From Thalassomonas actiniarum (GTDB lineage: Bacteria > Pseudomonadota > Gammaproteobacteria > Enterobacterales > Alteromonadaceae), in NCBI RefSeq assembly GCF_000948975.2, contig NZ_CP059736.1, forward strand, positions 372,001-436,000: a stretch of DNA of 64,000 nucleotides, read 5' to 3'. This document shows positions 32,393-40,256 of this stretch, one piece after another. The position numbers were made by a program, and so were the translations under genes. A model generated the notes under the pieces. The model saw only the letters and a list, made by a program, of their open reading frames with translations, did not search any database and was not told where the DNA came from. The first letter of the stretch is position 1, and each line of letters opens with the position of its first letter.

Positions 32393-32843
32393 TATTTTCC
32401 AGTTAGCTGGTATTTTTTAACAAGGTCAAACTGGATAAATCCTGTTATCGTTATCGGCCAATGTTACTGGCTGGTAAAATTGTTATCACAAAAGCACCCC
32501 AGGGTGCTTTTTTGTATGTGTCGAAAAAATTTAACTCAAGTCCGGTTGCATTTAAAACCTATCTTCTGAAAGTGCTCCCCTTCTTTAACGCCAATTTTCA
32601 TATACCTTGCCGGCCCCCTGTCCCGATAATCAAGACTGTTGTTGGAATATTTTACAATCAGGCGGCCAGAAAAGCCTGGTAAGGGCCTTAACATGTTGGA
32701 CTTGTTTGTTTTTATTAAGCAGGCATGAATTATGCCCTCCTTCTAAAGCCTGTCTTATCGTTCATACATACCAATTTATGCATTACCTGTTTGTTATGCG
32801 CAAACAAGACAGGGCATGTCACTTGATAATGAGGAATGCTATT
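32393..32843. other. Intergenic region with a terminator and the promoter of the next PEP-CTERM gene
   Basis: Apart from the hairpin at 32491-32513 I see no feature. The frame of the following gene stays open upstream to 32607, but that extension is Cys-rich, has no ribosome site and would destroy the signal peptide, so I treat it as non-coding. Confidence 0.5.
32491..32513 (+). terminator. Terminator of the PEP-CTERM gene at 31676
   Basis: AAAGCACCC and GGGTGCTTT form a perfect 9-bp stem with a very short CA loop, followed by TTTTTT on the plus strand. Confidence 0.85.
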
Positions 32844-33683
32844 ATGCCCAGGAAAAACAAGATGTTATCATTTCTATCAGTCAAATTTTCAACACAGTTA
32901 CTCAAGATCCCTACGTTAAAAGGAGCATTTGCGGCATGGTTGCTGATGTTTTGCTCACCGCTGTCCGCCACGATAATCATGGCCGGATCTGACTATCTTG
33001 AAACCACCGCCGGAACCTTTTTGGACTTTAGCTTTCCAGGCTCACCCATGCCTGAAATAGGTATTGTTGATTTTATCGGTGACCCGGCTGGCCCGGGTAA
33101 TACCGATACCCTGGTCAGGCGTCTGGATGATGCCGTGCTGCCGGGAGAAGGCTCTTCAGATACTATCGACGTAGAGCTGGTGGCGCTATCTTTAGCTAGC
33201 GCTGATCCCGTTGATATCGGCGGAACGGATTTTGATTTGTCTATTGCGCTTACGCCCACCATGCCTTCGCTGGGGCAATTAACCCTGACGTTGGATGATG
33301 AAGCCGCTGTATCCGGGAGCTTCGAGTCCTTTTTTGATGTCTTCGTTGATATCCGTTTTTTTGTCGCCGACACTGACATTCTGGTGGAAACTATTACAGC
33401 ACTTCCGCTGTTAGGTTTACATGGACTTGGCCAATGGCAGCAAACCCCAGCTCCCGATACCGTGATTGTCTCTGGCAGTTATGGTGATATTAATGCCAAT
33501 CAACATATACCGCCTTCAGATGAATATGCTGATTTTTTTATTACCGAAATTGTTGAAGTACAGCCCGGTTTGGGAGAGCACAGGTTGCAGCAGGCCACTG
33601 TGCCTGAACCTGCAAGCGTTATTTTGCTGTCTCTGGGGCTTTTAGCAATAACATTTACAGGAAAAAGAAAAGTTATGCACTGA
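32844..33683 (+). CDS. PEP-CTERM sorting-domain protein, 279 residues
   Basis: The ATG at 32844 is chosen because TGAGGA lies 8 bases before it. A rather late hydrophobic segment (FAAWLLMFCSPLSATIIMA) serves as signal peptide after a basic stretch. The mature part is acidic (many Asp, Glu), has no Cys and may bind calcium, but matches no family I know. The tail TVPEPASVILLSLGLLAITF plus GKRK is a PEP-CTERM anchor. It follows another PEP-CTERM gene on the same strand but is separated from it by a terminator. Confidence 0.85.
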   Translation: MPRKNKMLSFLSVKFSTQLLKIPTLKGAFAAWLLMFCSPLSATIIMAGSDYLETTAGTFLDFSFPGSPMPEIGIVDFIGDPAGPGNTDTLVRRLDDAVLPGEGSSDTIDVELVALSLASADPVDIGGTDFDLSIALTPTMPSLGQLTLTLDDEAAVSGSFESFFDVFVDIRFFVADTDILVETITALPLLGLHGLGQWQQTPAPDTVIVSGSYGDINANQHIPPSDEYADFFITEIVEVQPGLGEHRLQQATVPEPASVILLSLGLLAITFTGKRKVMH

Positions 33684-33734
33684 CACGGCAGATAAAATTT
33701 GTTCAGCGGTTAAGGCGCTGAATGTATGCTTCGG

Positions 33735-33782
33735 GTACACCAGAAATTCAACAACCCAATAATAAGACTTTCTCTGGTGTAC
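33735..33782. repeat. Inverted repeat after the PEP-CTERM gene
   Basis: GTACACCAGA at 33735-33744 pairs perfectly with TCTGGTGTAC at 33773-33782 across 28 bases. No T run follows; function unknown. Confidence 0.5.
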
Positions 33783-33903
33783 GCTAAGTAAATACCATAC
33801 CGGACGAGCGTTTATTGGCCTGCTATTGAAAAACTAATTGTCAGTAAAGTACTTAAATTTCAGCAAGCTCCCCTGGGGTATTGGCACTATCAAAGTTTCC
33901 CCT

Positions 33904-35124
33904 TTATTTATTCTCCACTTTAAAGACAAATAAAGCATCCTTCTCGGCTGCTGTCAGCAAAAGATGGCGACCGTCAGGGGTAAGGTTAACGGAGGAGATC
34001 CCGCTCAGGTTATCAATCGGTTTGTCTTTATTTGGCAGTCGGCTGATAAGCTTGAGTTGCCCGTCTGCCTGTTTTTGAAATAAAATTAAACCTGTATCGG
34101 CTTCACCTGCCGCATATATCAAAGTGCCGCCTGACGACACAGCCAGGCTGCCCGCCCCCTTTAAGCCGCCACCAATCTCTTTATTGCTGATAGCCTGTAA
34201 AAAGGCATAACGGCCATTTTCGGCTTTTTTAAAGACAACAAGAGAATGGCTGCTGGAGCAAGCTACATATAAAAAATTTCCGTCAGGCGACACAACTATT
34301 TTTTGTGGATTCAAAAACTGCTCTACACCGTTCCGTCCATTTTGCAAAAGCTGTTTCGCCGATAAATTGCCATTTTTATCCCGGTCAAAAATGGTCAGTT
34401 TGTGCTCTTCAAAACCAAGCACAAATAATTCTTTATTTGAGGGAGATAATGCCAGGCCTGTCGGGTTTCCTAAGCCACCGGCAGATGCCACGCCTGTGGT
34501 AATGAAGCGCCTAAAGACAACTTGTTTATCCGGAGTAATATCAAATACAGAAACAGCATTACTCTTATAGTCGGTAACAAACAGCTGCTTATTATCGCTT
34601 GTATTAATCAGCTCCCAGGCTCCCAATAATCCCAGGGTATCCAGATCGCCAACAGTTTTTTTGTTGCCAAAAACCCTTCGAATACTCAGGCCGTCAGAGA
34701 TTGTTTTATCTAAATGGTAGCGATCCTGCCCGCGCGAAAAGACGGATAGGGAGCCGTCATAAAAACTGCTAACAATGGCTTTATCACCCTTGTTTAATAA
34801 GGCCACTGCCGAGGCTCCCTCTAAACCACTAACGGCTGGATTGGCATTTTTAAATATCTGGCTAAAACTTAAATTGAAGTGCTGATCAAGGTTAAATACG
34901 GCAAAGGCATTATCATCACCGCTAACGACAAAAACCCGGGAGTTATCTGCCGTCACGGCTGTGGCCCTGGGATTATCCAGACCATCGACGCCGTTAACAT
35001 CATCTTTTAATACCTGGATCAGTCTAAGTTCAACCGCTTCGGATGCTGCGGCGACAGAATTGTTTGCATTTGCTGTCGAACATGTAATGAGGAACGGCAA
35101 AACCAGTATTTTTACTATGCCCAT
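33904..35124 (-). CDS. Exported beta-propeller protein (lactonase/YncE-like)
   Basis: A signal peptide (cleavage near residue 21, ANA-NN) precedes about seven repeats of the YncE/6-phosphogluconolactonase-like propeller, each with a pattern such as NPTGLALSPSNKELFVLGF, VVSPDGNFLYVACSSS or VNLTPDGRHLLLTAA. Such proteins are periplasmic or outer-surface; many are scaffolds without known enzyme activity. No catalytic set can be claimed here. The ATG at 35124 has AGGA 10 bases upstream. It stands alone on the minus strand; a hairpin lies between it and the next gene upstream. Confidence 0.82.
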   Translation of the reverse strand: MGIVKILVLPFLITCSTANANNSVAAASEAVELRLIQVLKDDVNGVDGLDNPRATAVTADNSRVFVVSGDDNAFAVFNLDQHFNLSFSQIFKNANPAVSGLEGASAVALLNKGDKAIVSSFYDGSLSVFSRGQDRYHLDKTISDGLSIRRVFGNKKTVGDLDTLGLLGAWELINTSDNKQLFVTDYKSNAVSVFDITPDKQVVFRRFITTGVASAGGLGNPTGLALSPSNKELFVLGFEEHKLTIFDRDKNGNLSAKQLLQNGRNGVEQFLNPQKIVVSPDGNFLYVACSSSHSLVVFKKAENGRYAFLQAISNKEIGGGLKGAGSLAVSSGGTLIYAAGEADTGLILFQKQADGQLKLISRLPNKDKPIDNLSGISSVNLTPDGRHLLLTAAEKDALFVFKVENK

Positions 35125-35249
35125 TATTCAATTTTCCTGTAGCAATAAAATGACTTCACGTGGAAATCAATAGTCAGTAAAAAGGCAGGCTTATCAAGTT
35201 ATGACTAAAACTCAACTTGAACCAGATTACATAGCAGTGCAGGTAGTGA

Positions 35250-35272
35250 GGCAGAATTGTTATCATTCTGCC
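35250..35272. terminator. Hairpin between two minus-strand genes
   Basis: GGCAGAAT and ATTCTGCC form an 8-bp stem with a 7-base loop. It lies 87 bases past the stop of the gene at 35359 on the minus strand. A T-rich side exists only on the plus strand, so it may be a weak terminator. Confidence 0.4.
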
Positions 35273-35358
35273 TTTGGTTTACCTGACGCCAAGTTTCCGG
35301 CAGGAAAATTACCTGCGGTGTCCTGGCATTAGCGTTAAGCTTAAAGGCCTATCTGAAA

Positions 35359-36645
35359 TCAGGCTAAGGCTTGGGCAAGGTCGGCAATGATATCTTGCGG
35401 CTCTTCAATGCCAACAGAGATCCGGATCAATCCTTCGGTAATACCTATCGATTCCCGGCGCTCTTTGGGTACGCCGGAATGTGTCATGGCGGCAGGATGC
35501 TGGGCCAGACTTTCGGTTCCCCCCAGGCTGACGGCAAGTTTCACCAGTTTAAGGCGGTTCAGCGCTTTAAATGCCGCTGGCTCACCTCCTTTTACTTCAA
35601 AGGAAAAAGTCGACCCCGCCCCTTTACATTGTTTTTGATAAACCTGGTATTGCGGTTCATCCGGGGTTAATAAACCCGGGTAGTCGATTCGGGTCACCTG
35701 CTCATGTGCCCGTAAAAACTCTACCACCTCTTTCGCACCGCTGGTTGCCGCCTGCATGCGGATTTTTAAGGTTTCCAACGAACGTAAAATCAGCCAGGCG
35801 GTATGGGAGTCCATGGTTGTGCCGATACTGTTCCTGACTTTTCTAATTTTTGAGATCAGGGCTTTATCGCCGGAGCAGCTGCCGCCAATAAGATCGGAAT
35901 GGCCGCCGACATATTTGGTCAGGGAATACAGACATAAATCGGCGCCGTGTTCCAGCGGCTGCTGCCAGAGCGGCCCTAACATGGTGTTGTCGACCGCCAG
36001 TACCGGCCGGGCAGTTTGTTTACCGGTACTTTGACCGGTAAAAGTATCAATAAGCTGCCGGCACTGGGCGATATCAATCAGGTTGTTGGTGGGGTTGTCG
36101 GGGGTTTCCACCATGACCACTGAGATATTGCCCAGCTGGCTTGCTTTGTTTAGCGCCTGCGCTAACCCTTCGGTGCCTTCGCTGGAGATAAAACCTACCG
36201 CCTGGATATTCATTTGCGCCAAAATGCCGTTGATCAGGCTATCTGTACCGCCGTAGATAGGCTCAGAATAAACAATGACATCCCCGGGTTGAGAAAGTGC
36301 CAGCAGCACGGTTGAAATTGCCGACATACCGCTGCCGGTTATCAGGCAGTCTTGTGCTCCGTCCCAGAGGGCGATGCGGTTTTCAGCAATTTCTATGGTC
36401 GGGTTATTAAAACGGGAATAAACCAGGCCGGCCTGTTGTCCTTCTTCCAGTTGAATGCGGCCGGAGGCAACATCAAAAAAATGCTTACCCTGCTCTGCAG
36501 ACTCAAAAACAAAGGTGGATGTTTGAAAATTTGGACATTTGATCGAACCTTCCGATAACCGGGGATCATAGCCATAACCCATCATCAGTGATTCCGGCTG
36601 TAATTGATGCTCGCCAATAGCACGTTTTTTGTAATTGTCTGTCAT
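35359..36645 (-). CDS. Cystathionine gamma-synthase/lyase family PLP enzyme
   Basis: A cytosolic fold-type I PLP enzyme of the Cys/Met metabolism family, 428 residues. Visible residues: YSRFNNPT near 76-83 (phosphate contact from the neighbouring subunit), GSGMSAIS at 104-111, Tyr131 in PIYGGT stacking on PLP, Asp219 in AVDNT and the Schiff-base Lys244 in SLTKYVGGHSD. The Cys typical of methionine gamma-lyases next to the active-site Tyr is replaced by Gly (YGGT), so a synthase or general gamma-replacing/eliminating enzyme is more likely. It acts in methionine or cysteine interconversion. AAGAGA precedes the ATG. No met repeat box (MetJ-like) was recognised upstream. Confidence 0.88.
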   Translation of the reverse strand: MTDNYKKRAIGEHQLQPESLMMGYGYDPRLSEGSIKCPNFQTSTFVFESAEQGKHFFDVASGRIQLEEGQQAGLVYSRFNNPTIEIAENRIALWDGAQDCLITGSGMSAISTVLLALSQPGDVIVYSEPIYGGTDSLINGILAQMNIQAVGFISSEGTEGLAQALNKASQLGNISVVMVETPDNPTNNLIDIAQCRQLIDTFTGQSTGKQTARPVLAVDNTMLGPLWQQPLEHGADLCLYSLTKYVGGHSDLIGGSCSGDKALISKIRKVRNSIGTTMDSHTAWLILRSLETLKIRMQAATSGAKEVVEFLRAHEQVTRIDYPGLLTPDEPQYQVYQKQCKGAGSTFSFEVKGGEPAAFKALNRLKLVKLAVSLGGTESLAQHPAAMTHSGVPKERRESIGITEGLIRISVGIEEPQDIIADLAQALA

Positions 36646-36956
36646 GTTAATCTCTTGATTTTAAATGTAATTTATTGCCGATAAGTCAGCTTTTGCACTC
36701 TGTGTCCAGCTTAATATTGTCTTTACGGTTTTATCGATAAAACCGGCACAGGTGCTTTATGGGGGTATTATGACAATAAAAACGGTTACTTACCTAGAAA
36801 ATAACGGTGCCCGGCGGTCACTATCAGAGAAACAGCCATGATCAGCCTGGTCATCAGCCGGCAGTTTTCCCCCTCGGGCGAACCCGTTTTTGCAAATAGA
36901 CTTTAATAACAAGTCGAACTATTCTTCGTTTATTGCCCCTATCGCTTAACTGTTTC
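36646..36956. other. Divergent promoter region
   Basis: About 310 bases between the PLP enzyme and the BMP-like gene. Short palindromic pieces such as GGTTTTATCGATAAAACC at 36728-36745 are seen, which could be an operator for either gene; no regulator can be named. Confidence 0.45.
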
Positions 36957-37976
36957 ATGAAGTTGCAAGCGCTGCTAGTGTTACTTTTCTGCTTATGTCC
37001 CGCTATGGCTTATGATTTCAAACCCGTTATGATCTATGATGGCGAAGAAATCATGGATAATGCCTGGAATGAAGCGGTTCATACCGGTATTGAAAAGTTT
37101 GAAAAAAAATTCGGCATTGAGGTCAAGGAAGCGAGGATCTTTGCCAATAATCTAACGCCAAATGCAAACTCCTTAATCGAAGCGGTATTCGCCCACGCCA
37201 AAGCTGGCTTTAACCCTATTATGATCAACGATTTTGACAACGAAACTATGCGTAAAATTGTCCGCCAGGAGCCCAAATTAAGGTTTATTGTTTTTAACGG
37301 TATTTATAATGTTCCCAATGCCCACTTTTTTATGTTTTCCTACCAGGAAGCCGCCTTTTTAGCCGGTTATCTGGCGGCTAAAAAAAGTAACAGTAAAAAG
37401 CTCGGCTTTATCGGCGGCAGAGATATCTCGGGGATCAGGAATACCCTCTGTGGTTATATTAAAGGGGCACGCCACGCCTTGGCCAAAGCCGAGGTTGAAG
37501 CGACTTTTATCAGTGATGCGCTTGATGGCTGGAACAGCCCGCAACGGGCTTATGAAATAGCAATGGAGCAGATAGCCGGGGGCGTTGATGTCTTATATGC
37601 CGCCGCCGGAGCAAGTAGCCGGGGAGTTTTAAGGGCAGCATATGAAAAAGGGGTATATAGTATAGGGGCGGACAGCAATCAAAATGACCTGTACCCGGGC
37701 AGCGTATTAACCTCTGTTTTGGTCAATGTCGGTGATGCCGCCTATCGCGCTTTAGTGGCCGCCTATCGCAATATCTGGCGGGAACAGCTGAAAATATTAG
37801 GCTTGCAGGAAAACGGGGTAGGCCTGGCATTTGACCGGCATAATGCCCCCTTAATTTCCGGGCAGTTAAAAGCTGAAATCGATCAATTACAGGCCGATAT
37901 TATTTTAAAAAAGATCGATTTGCCAAATTATGTGATCACTAAGCAATGTATCGATCAACATGGGACCATTTTTTAG
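36957..37976 (+). CDS. BMP-family periplasmic binding protein coupled to a diguanylate cyclase
   Basis: The product (339 residues) has a signal peptide (MKLQALLVLLF, cleavage AMA-YD) and the two-lobed fold of the BMP/PnrA family: MIYDGEEIMDNAWNEAV, the motif FIVFNGIYNVPNAHFF, SYQEAAFLAGYLAA, LGFIGGRDI and VLYAAAGASSRGVL. Family members bind purine nucleosides. There is no lipobox and no ABC transporter nearby. Instead the last 17 bases overlap the start of a membrane diguanylate cyclase. I infer that the protein, once loaded or unloaded, controls the cyclase. The ATG at 36957 is chosen because the frame upstream starts only with TTG; neither has a strong ribosome site. Confidence 0.85.
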   Translation: MKLQALLVLLFCLCPAMAYDFKPVMIYDGEEIMDNAWNEAVHTGIEKFEKKFGIEVKEARIFANNLTPNANSLIEAVFAHAKAGFNPIMINDFDNETMRKIVRQEPKLRFIVFNGIYNVPNAHFFMFSYQEAAFLAGYLAAKKSNSKKLGFIGGRDISGIRNTLCGYIKGARHALAKAEVEATFISDALDGWNSPQRAYEIAMEQIAGGVDVLYAAAGASSRGVLRAAYEKGVYSIGADSNQNDLYPGSVLTSVLVNVGDAAYRALVAAYRNIWREQLKILGLQENGVGLAFDRHNAPLISGQLKAEIDQLQADIILKKIDLPNYVITKQCIDQHGTIF

Positions 37977-39162
37977 ACTACAACATCACTCGATCAAAAT
38001 TACCATTATTTTAGGGATCTTATTGGCGCTCTTGTGCTCCTTTGGCGGCGCTGGCTGGTATGTGATTTCAACGATCGAGCATAAACTCTATCAGGAATTT
38101 GCCATTGAACGGGCTGAGCTCACCGAAAAGATTGCCACCGCCATGGCCGAGCCGATTTATTTTCTTTCCCCCAACAACGCCGGGTTGATCCTGACCCTGA
38201 TAAAACGGGATCCCAGCATCGTTTCCCTGGAAGTTTACGATAAATTAAATGAGATGCCCTTTATCAACATAGATATTCCGCAAAGAAAATCGGGCATGCT
38301 GTTTCGCAACCGGACCGATATTGTTTACGGCAAAATCAATATTGGCGAGCTCAATATTGTCTTTAATAATATTCGCCAGCAAAAGGAAATGAAAAATAAA
38401 CGGGAGCTGATGGTTAAGGTTTTTGGCTACACCTTTGTGGTAAATCTCATTATCATGTTTCCTTTAGTACATTTTATTATTTTCAGGCCCCTGAATCGTT
38501 TGGCGCAGCAGGCGAGAAACTTTCAAGGCAATGAGTTAGATCAAGCCTTTCACTGGCGAGAAAACAGTGAAATTGGCCTGGTCGGGCGCAGCTTTGAAAT
38601 GGCGAGAACAGCTATTTTAGGCTTAATTGCCAAACTCAGAAAAAGTAACGATAAATTGGCCAAGGCTGCCGTTACCGATAAACTGACCGGGCTGTTCAAC
38701 CGCCATAAAGCCGATGCCGTACTGGAAGCGGAAATAACCAGGGCCAGGCGCTATGGCAATCAATTTAGCGTGATCTTGATAGATATAGATTATTTTAAGC
38801 AGGTCAATGACAAGTTCGGTCATCAAACCGGTGATATGGTGTTGAGTCTTTTCGCCAAACTGCTGCTAAAGCATATCCGGAAAAATGACCTGGCTGCCCG
38901 TTGGGGCGGTGAGGAGTTTATAGTTGTTTGCCCGGAAACCGGCCTGGGGAAATGCAACCTGATCGCGCAAAAGTTGCGAAAAGCCGCTGAAGATGCTGAA
39001 TTTCCTATAGTAAAAAAGCAAACCGCCAGCTTTGGTGTGGCGGCTTTCACTGCCCCGGAAAGTTTAGCGCAATTAATTTCCCGGGTTGATGCCGCCCTTT
39101 ATCTCGCCAAAAAAAGCGGACGGAACCAGGTGGTGCAAAGCCCGTTTGTTAACGGCAAATAA
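37960..39162 (+). CDS. Membrane diguanylate cyclase with periplasmic sensor
   Basis: TM1 at about residues 13-35, a periplasmic domain of about 115 residues (36-150), TM2 at about 153-175, a HAMP-like linker and a GGDEF domain. The active site is complete: GGEEF at 316-320, the metal-binding DIDYFK at 275-280, and the product-inhibition I-site RKND at 307-310 with the standard 5-residue spacing. It should make c-di-GMP. The start lies inside the end of the BMP-like gene (17-base overlap), so both are made together. It may feed c-di-GMP to targets such as the LapD of this window, but that link is inference. Confidence 0.9.
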   Translation: MGPFFRLQHHSIKITIILGILLALLCSFGGAGWYVISTIEHKLYQEFAIERAELTEKIATAMAEPIYFLSPNNAGLILTLIKRDPSIVSLEVYDKLNEMPFINIDIPQRKSGMLFRNRTDIVYGKINIGELNIVFNNIRQQKEMKNKRELMVKVFGYTFVVNLIIMFPLVHFIIFRPLNRLAQQARNFQGNELDQAFHWRENSEIGLVGRSFEMARTAILGLIAKLRKSNDKLAKAAVTDKLTGLFNRHKADAVLEAEITRARRYGNQFSVILIDIDYFKQVNDKFGHQTGDMVLSLFAKLLLKHIRKNDLAARWGGEEFIVVCPETGLGKCNLIAQKLRKAAEDAEFPIVKKQTASFGVAAFTAPESLAQLISRVDAALYLAKKSGRNQVVQSPFVNGK

Positions 39163-39183
39163 TGCTTACCTGAGTTTTTAAAC

Positions 39184-39837
39184 TTACAAGCTTCGCCCGC
39201 ACCAGACAATTCGCCCTGCCACGGCATGCTGCTCGGCATTGTCATGGTTAATTTGCCAATTGGGGTATTCCTGGTTGTCGCTGATCACTTCCAGATGATC
39301 TGATTTTTGCTTCAAGCGTTTTGCCATCAAACCATCCTGGGTGTGCAATACGTAAATCCCTTCGCGGCCAGCTTGTTGCTGGCTTAAATCCACCAGTACC
39401 ATATCGCCGTGATGCAAGGTCGGCAACATACTGTCGCCCCGTACCGTCACAAACGCAAGGTGCTCGCCGTGCACTCCCAGTTGTGAACTTAACCAGCGTT
39501 TATTTAATGCAAATTGTTCGGTGACTTCTTCGGCGCCGTTGATGCTACCGAAACCGGCACTGGCTTCAACATCAAGCTTGGGCACTAGCAGCAGATCATC
39601 ACTGCTGTGCCGCACCGGATTATCATGGGCGCGCTCGCCGGTAAGTAACCAGTTTAAATCGACCGAGAACAGGCCATATAAATGTTCCAGGTATGCCATT
39701 GACGGGCGGCCTAATCCGCGGCAAATACGGTAAATATGCGAGGATGATTTACCGGTTAATTCGGCAAACTGGCGCTTATTGCCGCCGGCAAATTGCTCCA
39801 CTAACTCTAGAAAACGACGCGAAAAAGCACTACTCAT
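39184..39837 (-). CDS. XRE-type regulator with S24 (LexA/CI-like) peptidase domain
   Basis: An N-terminal helix-turn-helix (about residues 20-60, KRQFAELTGKSSSHIYRICRG region) is followed by a LexA/CI-type S24 domain with Ser136 in RGDSMLPT and Lys173 in MAKRLK as the catalytic pair, and an Ala-Gly bond at SAGFG (94-95) that could be the self-cleavage site. Such proteins repress genes until DNA damage triggers cleavage. There are no phage genes around it, so it is either a domesticated repressor or a chromosomal stress regulator. AAAGG lies 3 bases before the ATG. It converges with the diguanylate cyclase gene, with 21 bases between stops. Confidence 0.88.
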   Translation of the reverse strand: MSSAFSRRFLELVEQFAGGNKRQFAELTGKSSSHIYRICRGLGRPSMAYLEHLYGLFSVDLNWLLTGERAHDNPVRHSSDDLLLVPKLDVEASAGFGSINGAEEVTEQFALNKRWLSSQLGVHGEHLAFVTVRGDSMLPTLHHGDMVLVDLSQQQAGREGIYVLHTQDGLMAKRLKQKSDHLEVISDNQEYPNWQINHDNAEQHAVAGRIVWCGRSL

Positions 39838-40256
39838 AAACCTTTTACCCAGTATTGATTACAGCAAAAGGGCGCACGTTACACTGGAATGCCTCCGCTG
39901 TACAGGGGTGGTCAAGCGTTTGCGCAAAGCTTGGCCAATTAGCCCGTGTGAACCGGGTATAAGTGCCTGCTCTACCTCTGCTGCAGACATGAAAGCTGAT
40001 ATACAGCGGATATATCCTCATCAGGAGGATTTTAGCTCGTTAAAATACTGAAAATCTGTTATTTTTAGCAACTTAATTTTTGGGTTTTTTAGCTGTGTAA
40101 CCAGCAAGTTTTTATTGTCAGCAAAGGCTTTATTCGCATAACCTTCGAAGCATAGATAGTCTCAGAGAAGCACTTTACGGTAATAAAAAATTGATAACAC
40201 TTAATGCGTTAACACTCCCAAATTCAACTAATGAACGGTCAAATGGAAATTAAATC
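39838..40256. other. Divergent intergenic region
   Basis: About 420 bases between the S24 regulator and the nitrilase-like gene. It should hold both promoters and probably the regulator's own operator. No perfect palindrome long enough to call was found. Confidence 0.4.

Noticed and set aside
39184-39837. Prophage marker
   Set aside because: The S24 regulator alone does not make a prophage; no integrase, capsid, tail or att repeats are seen around it.
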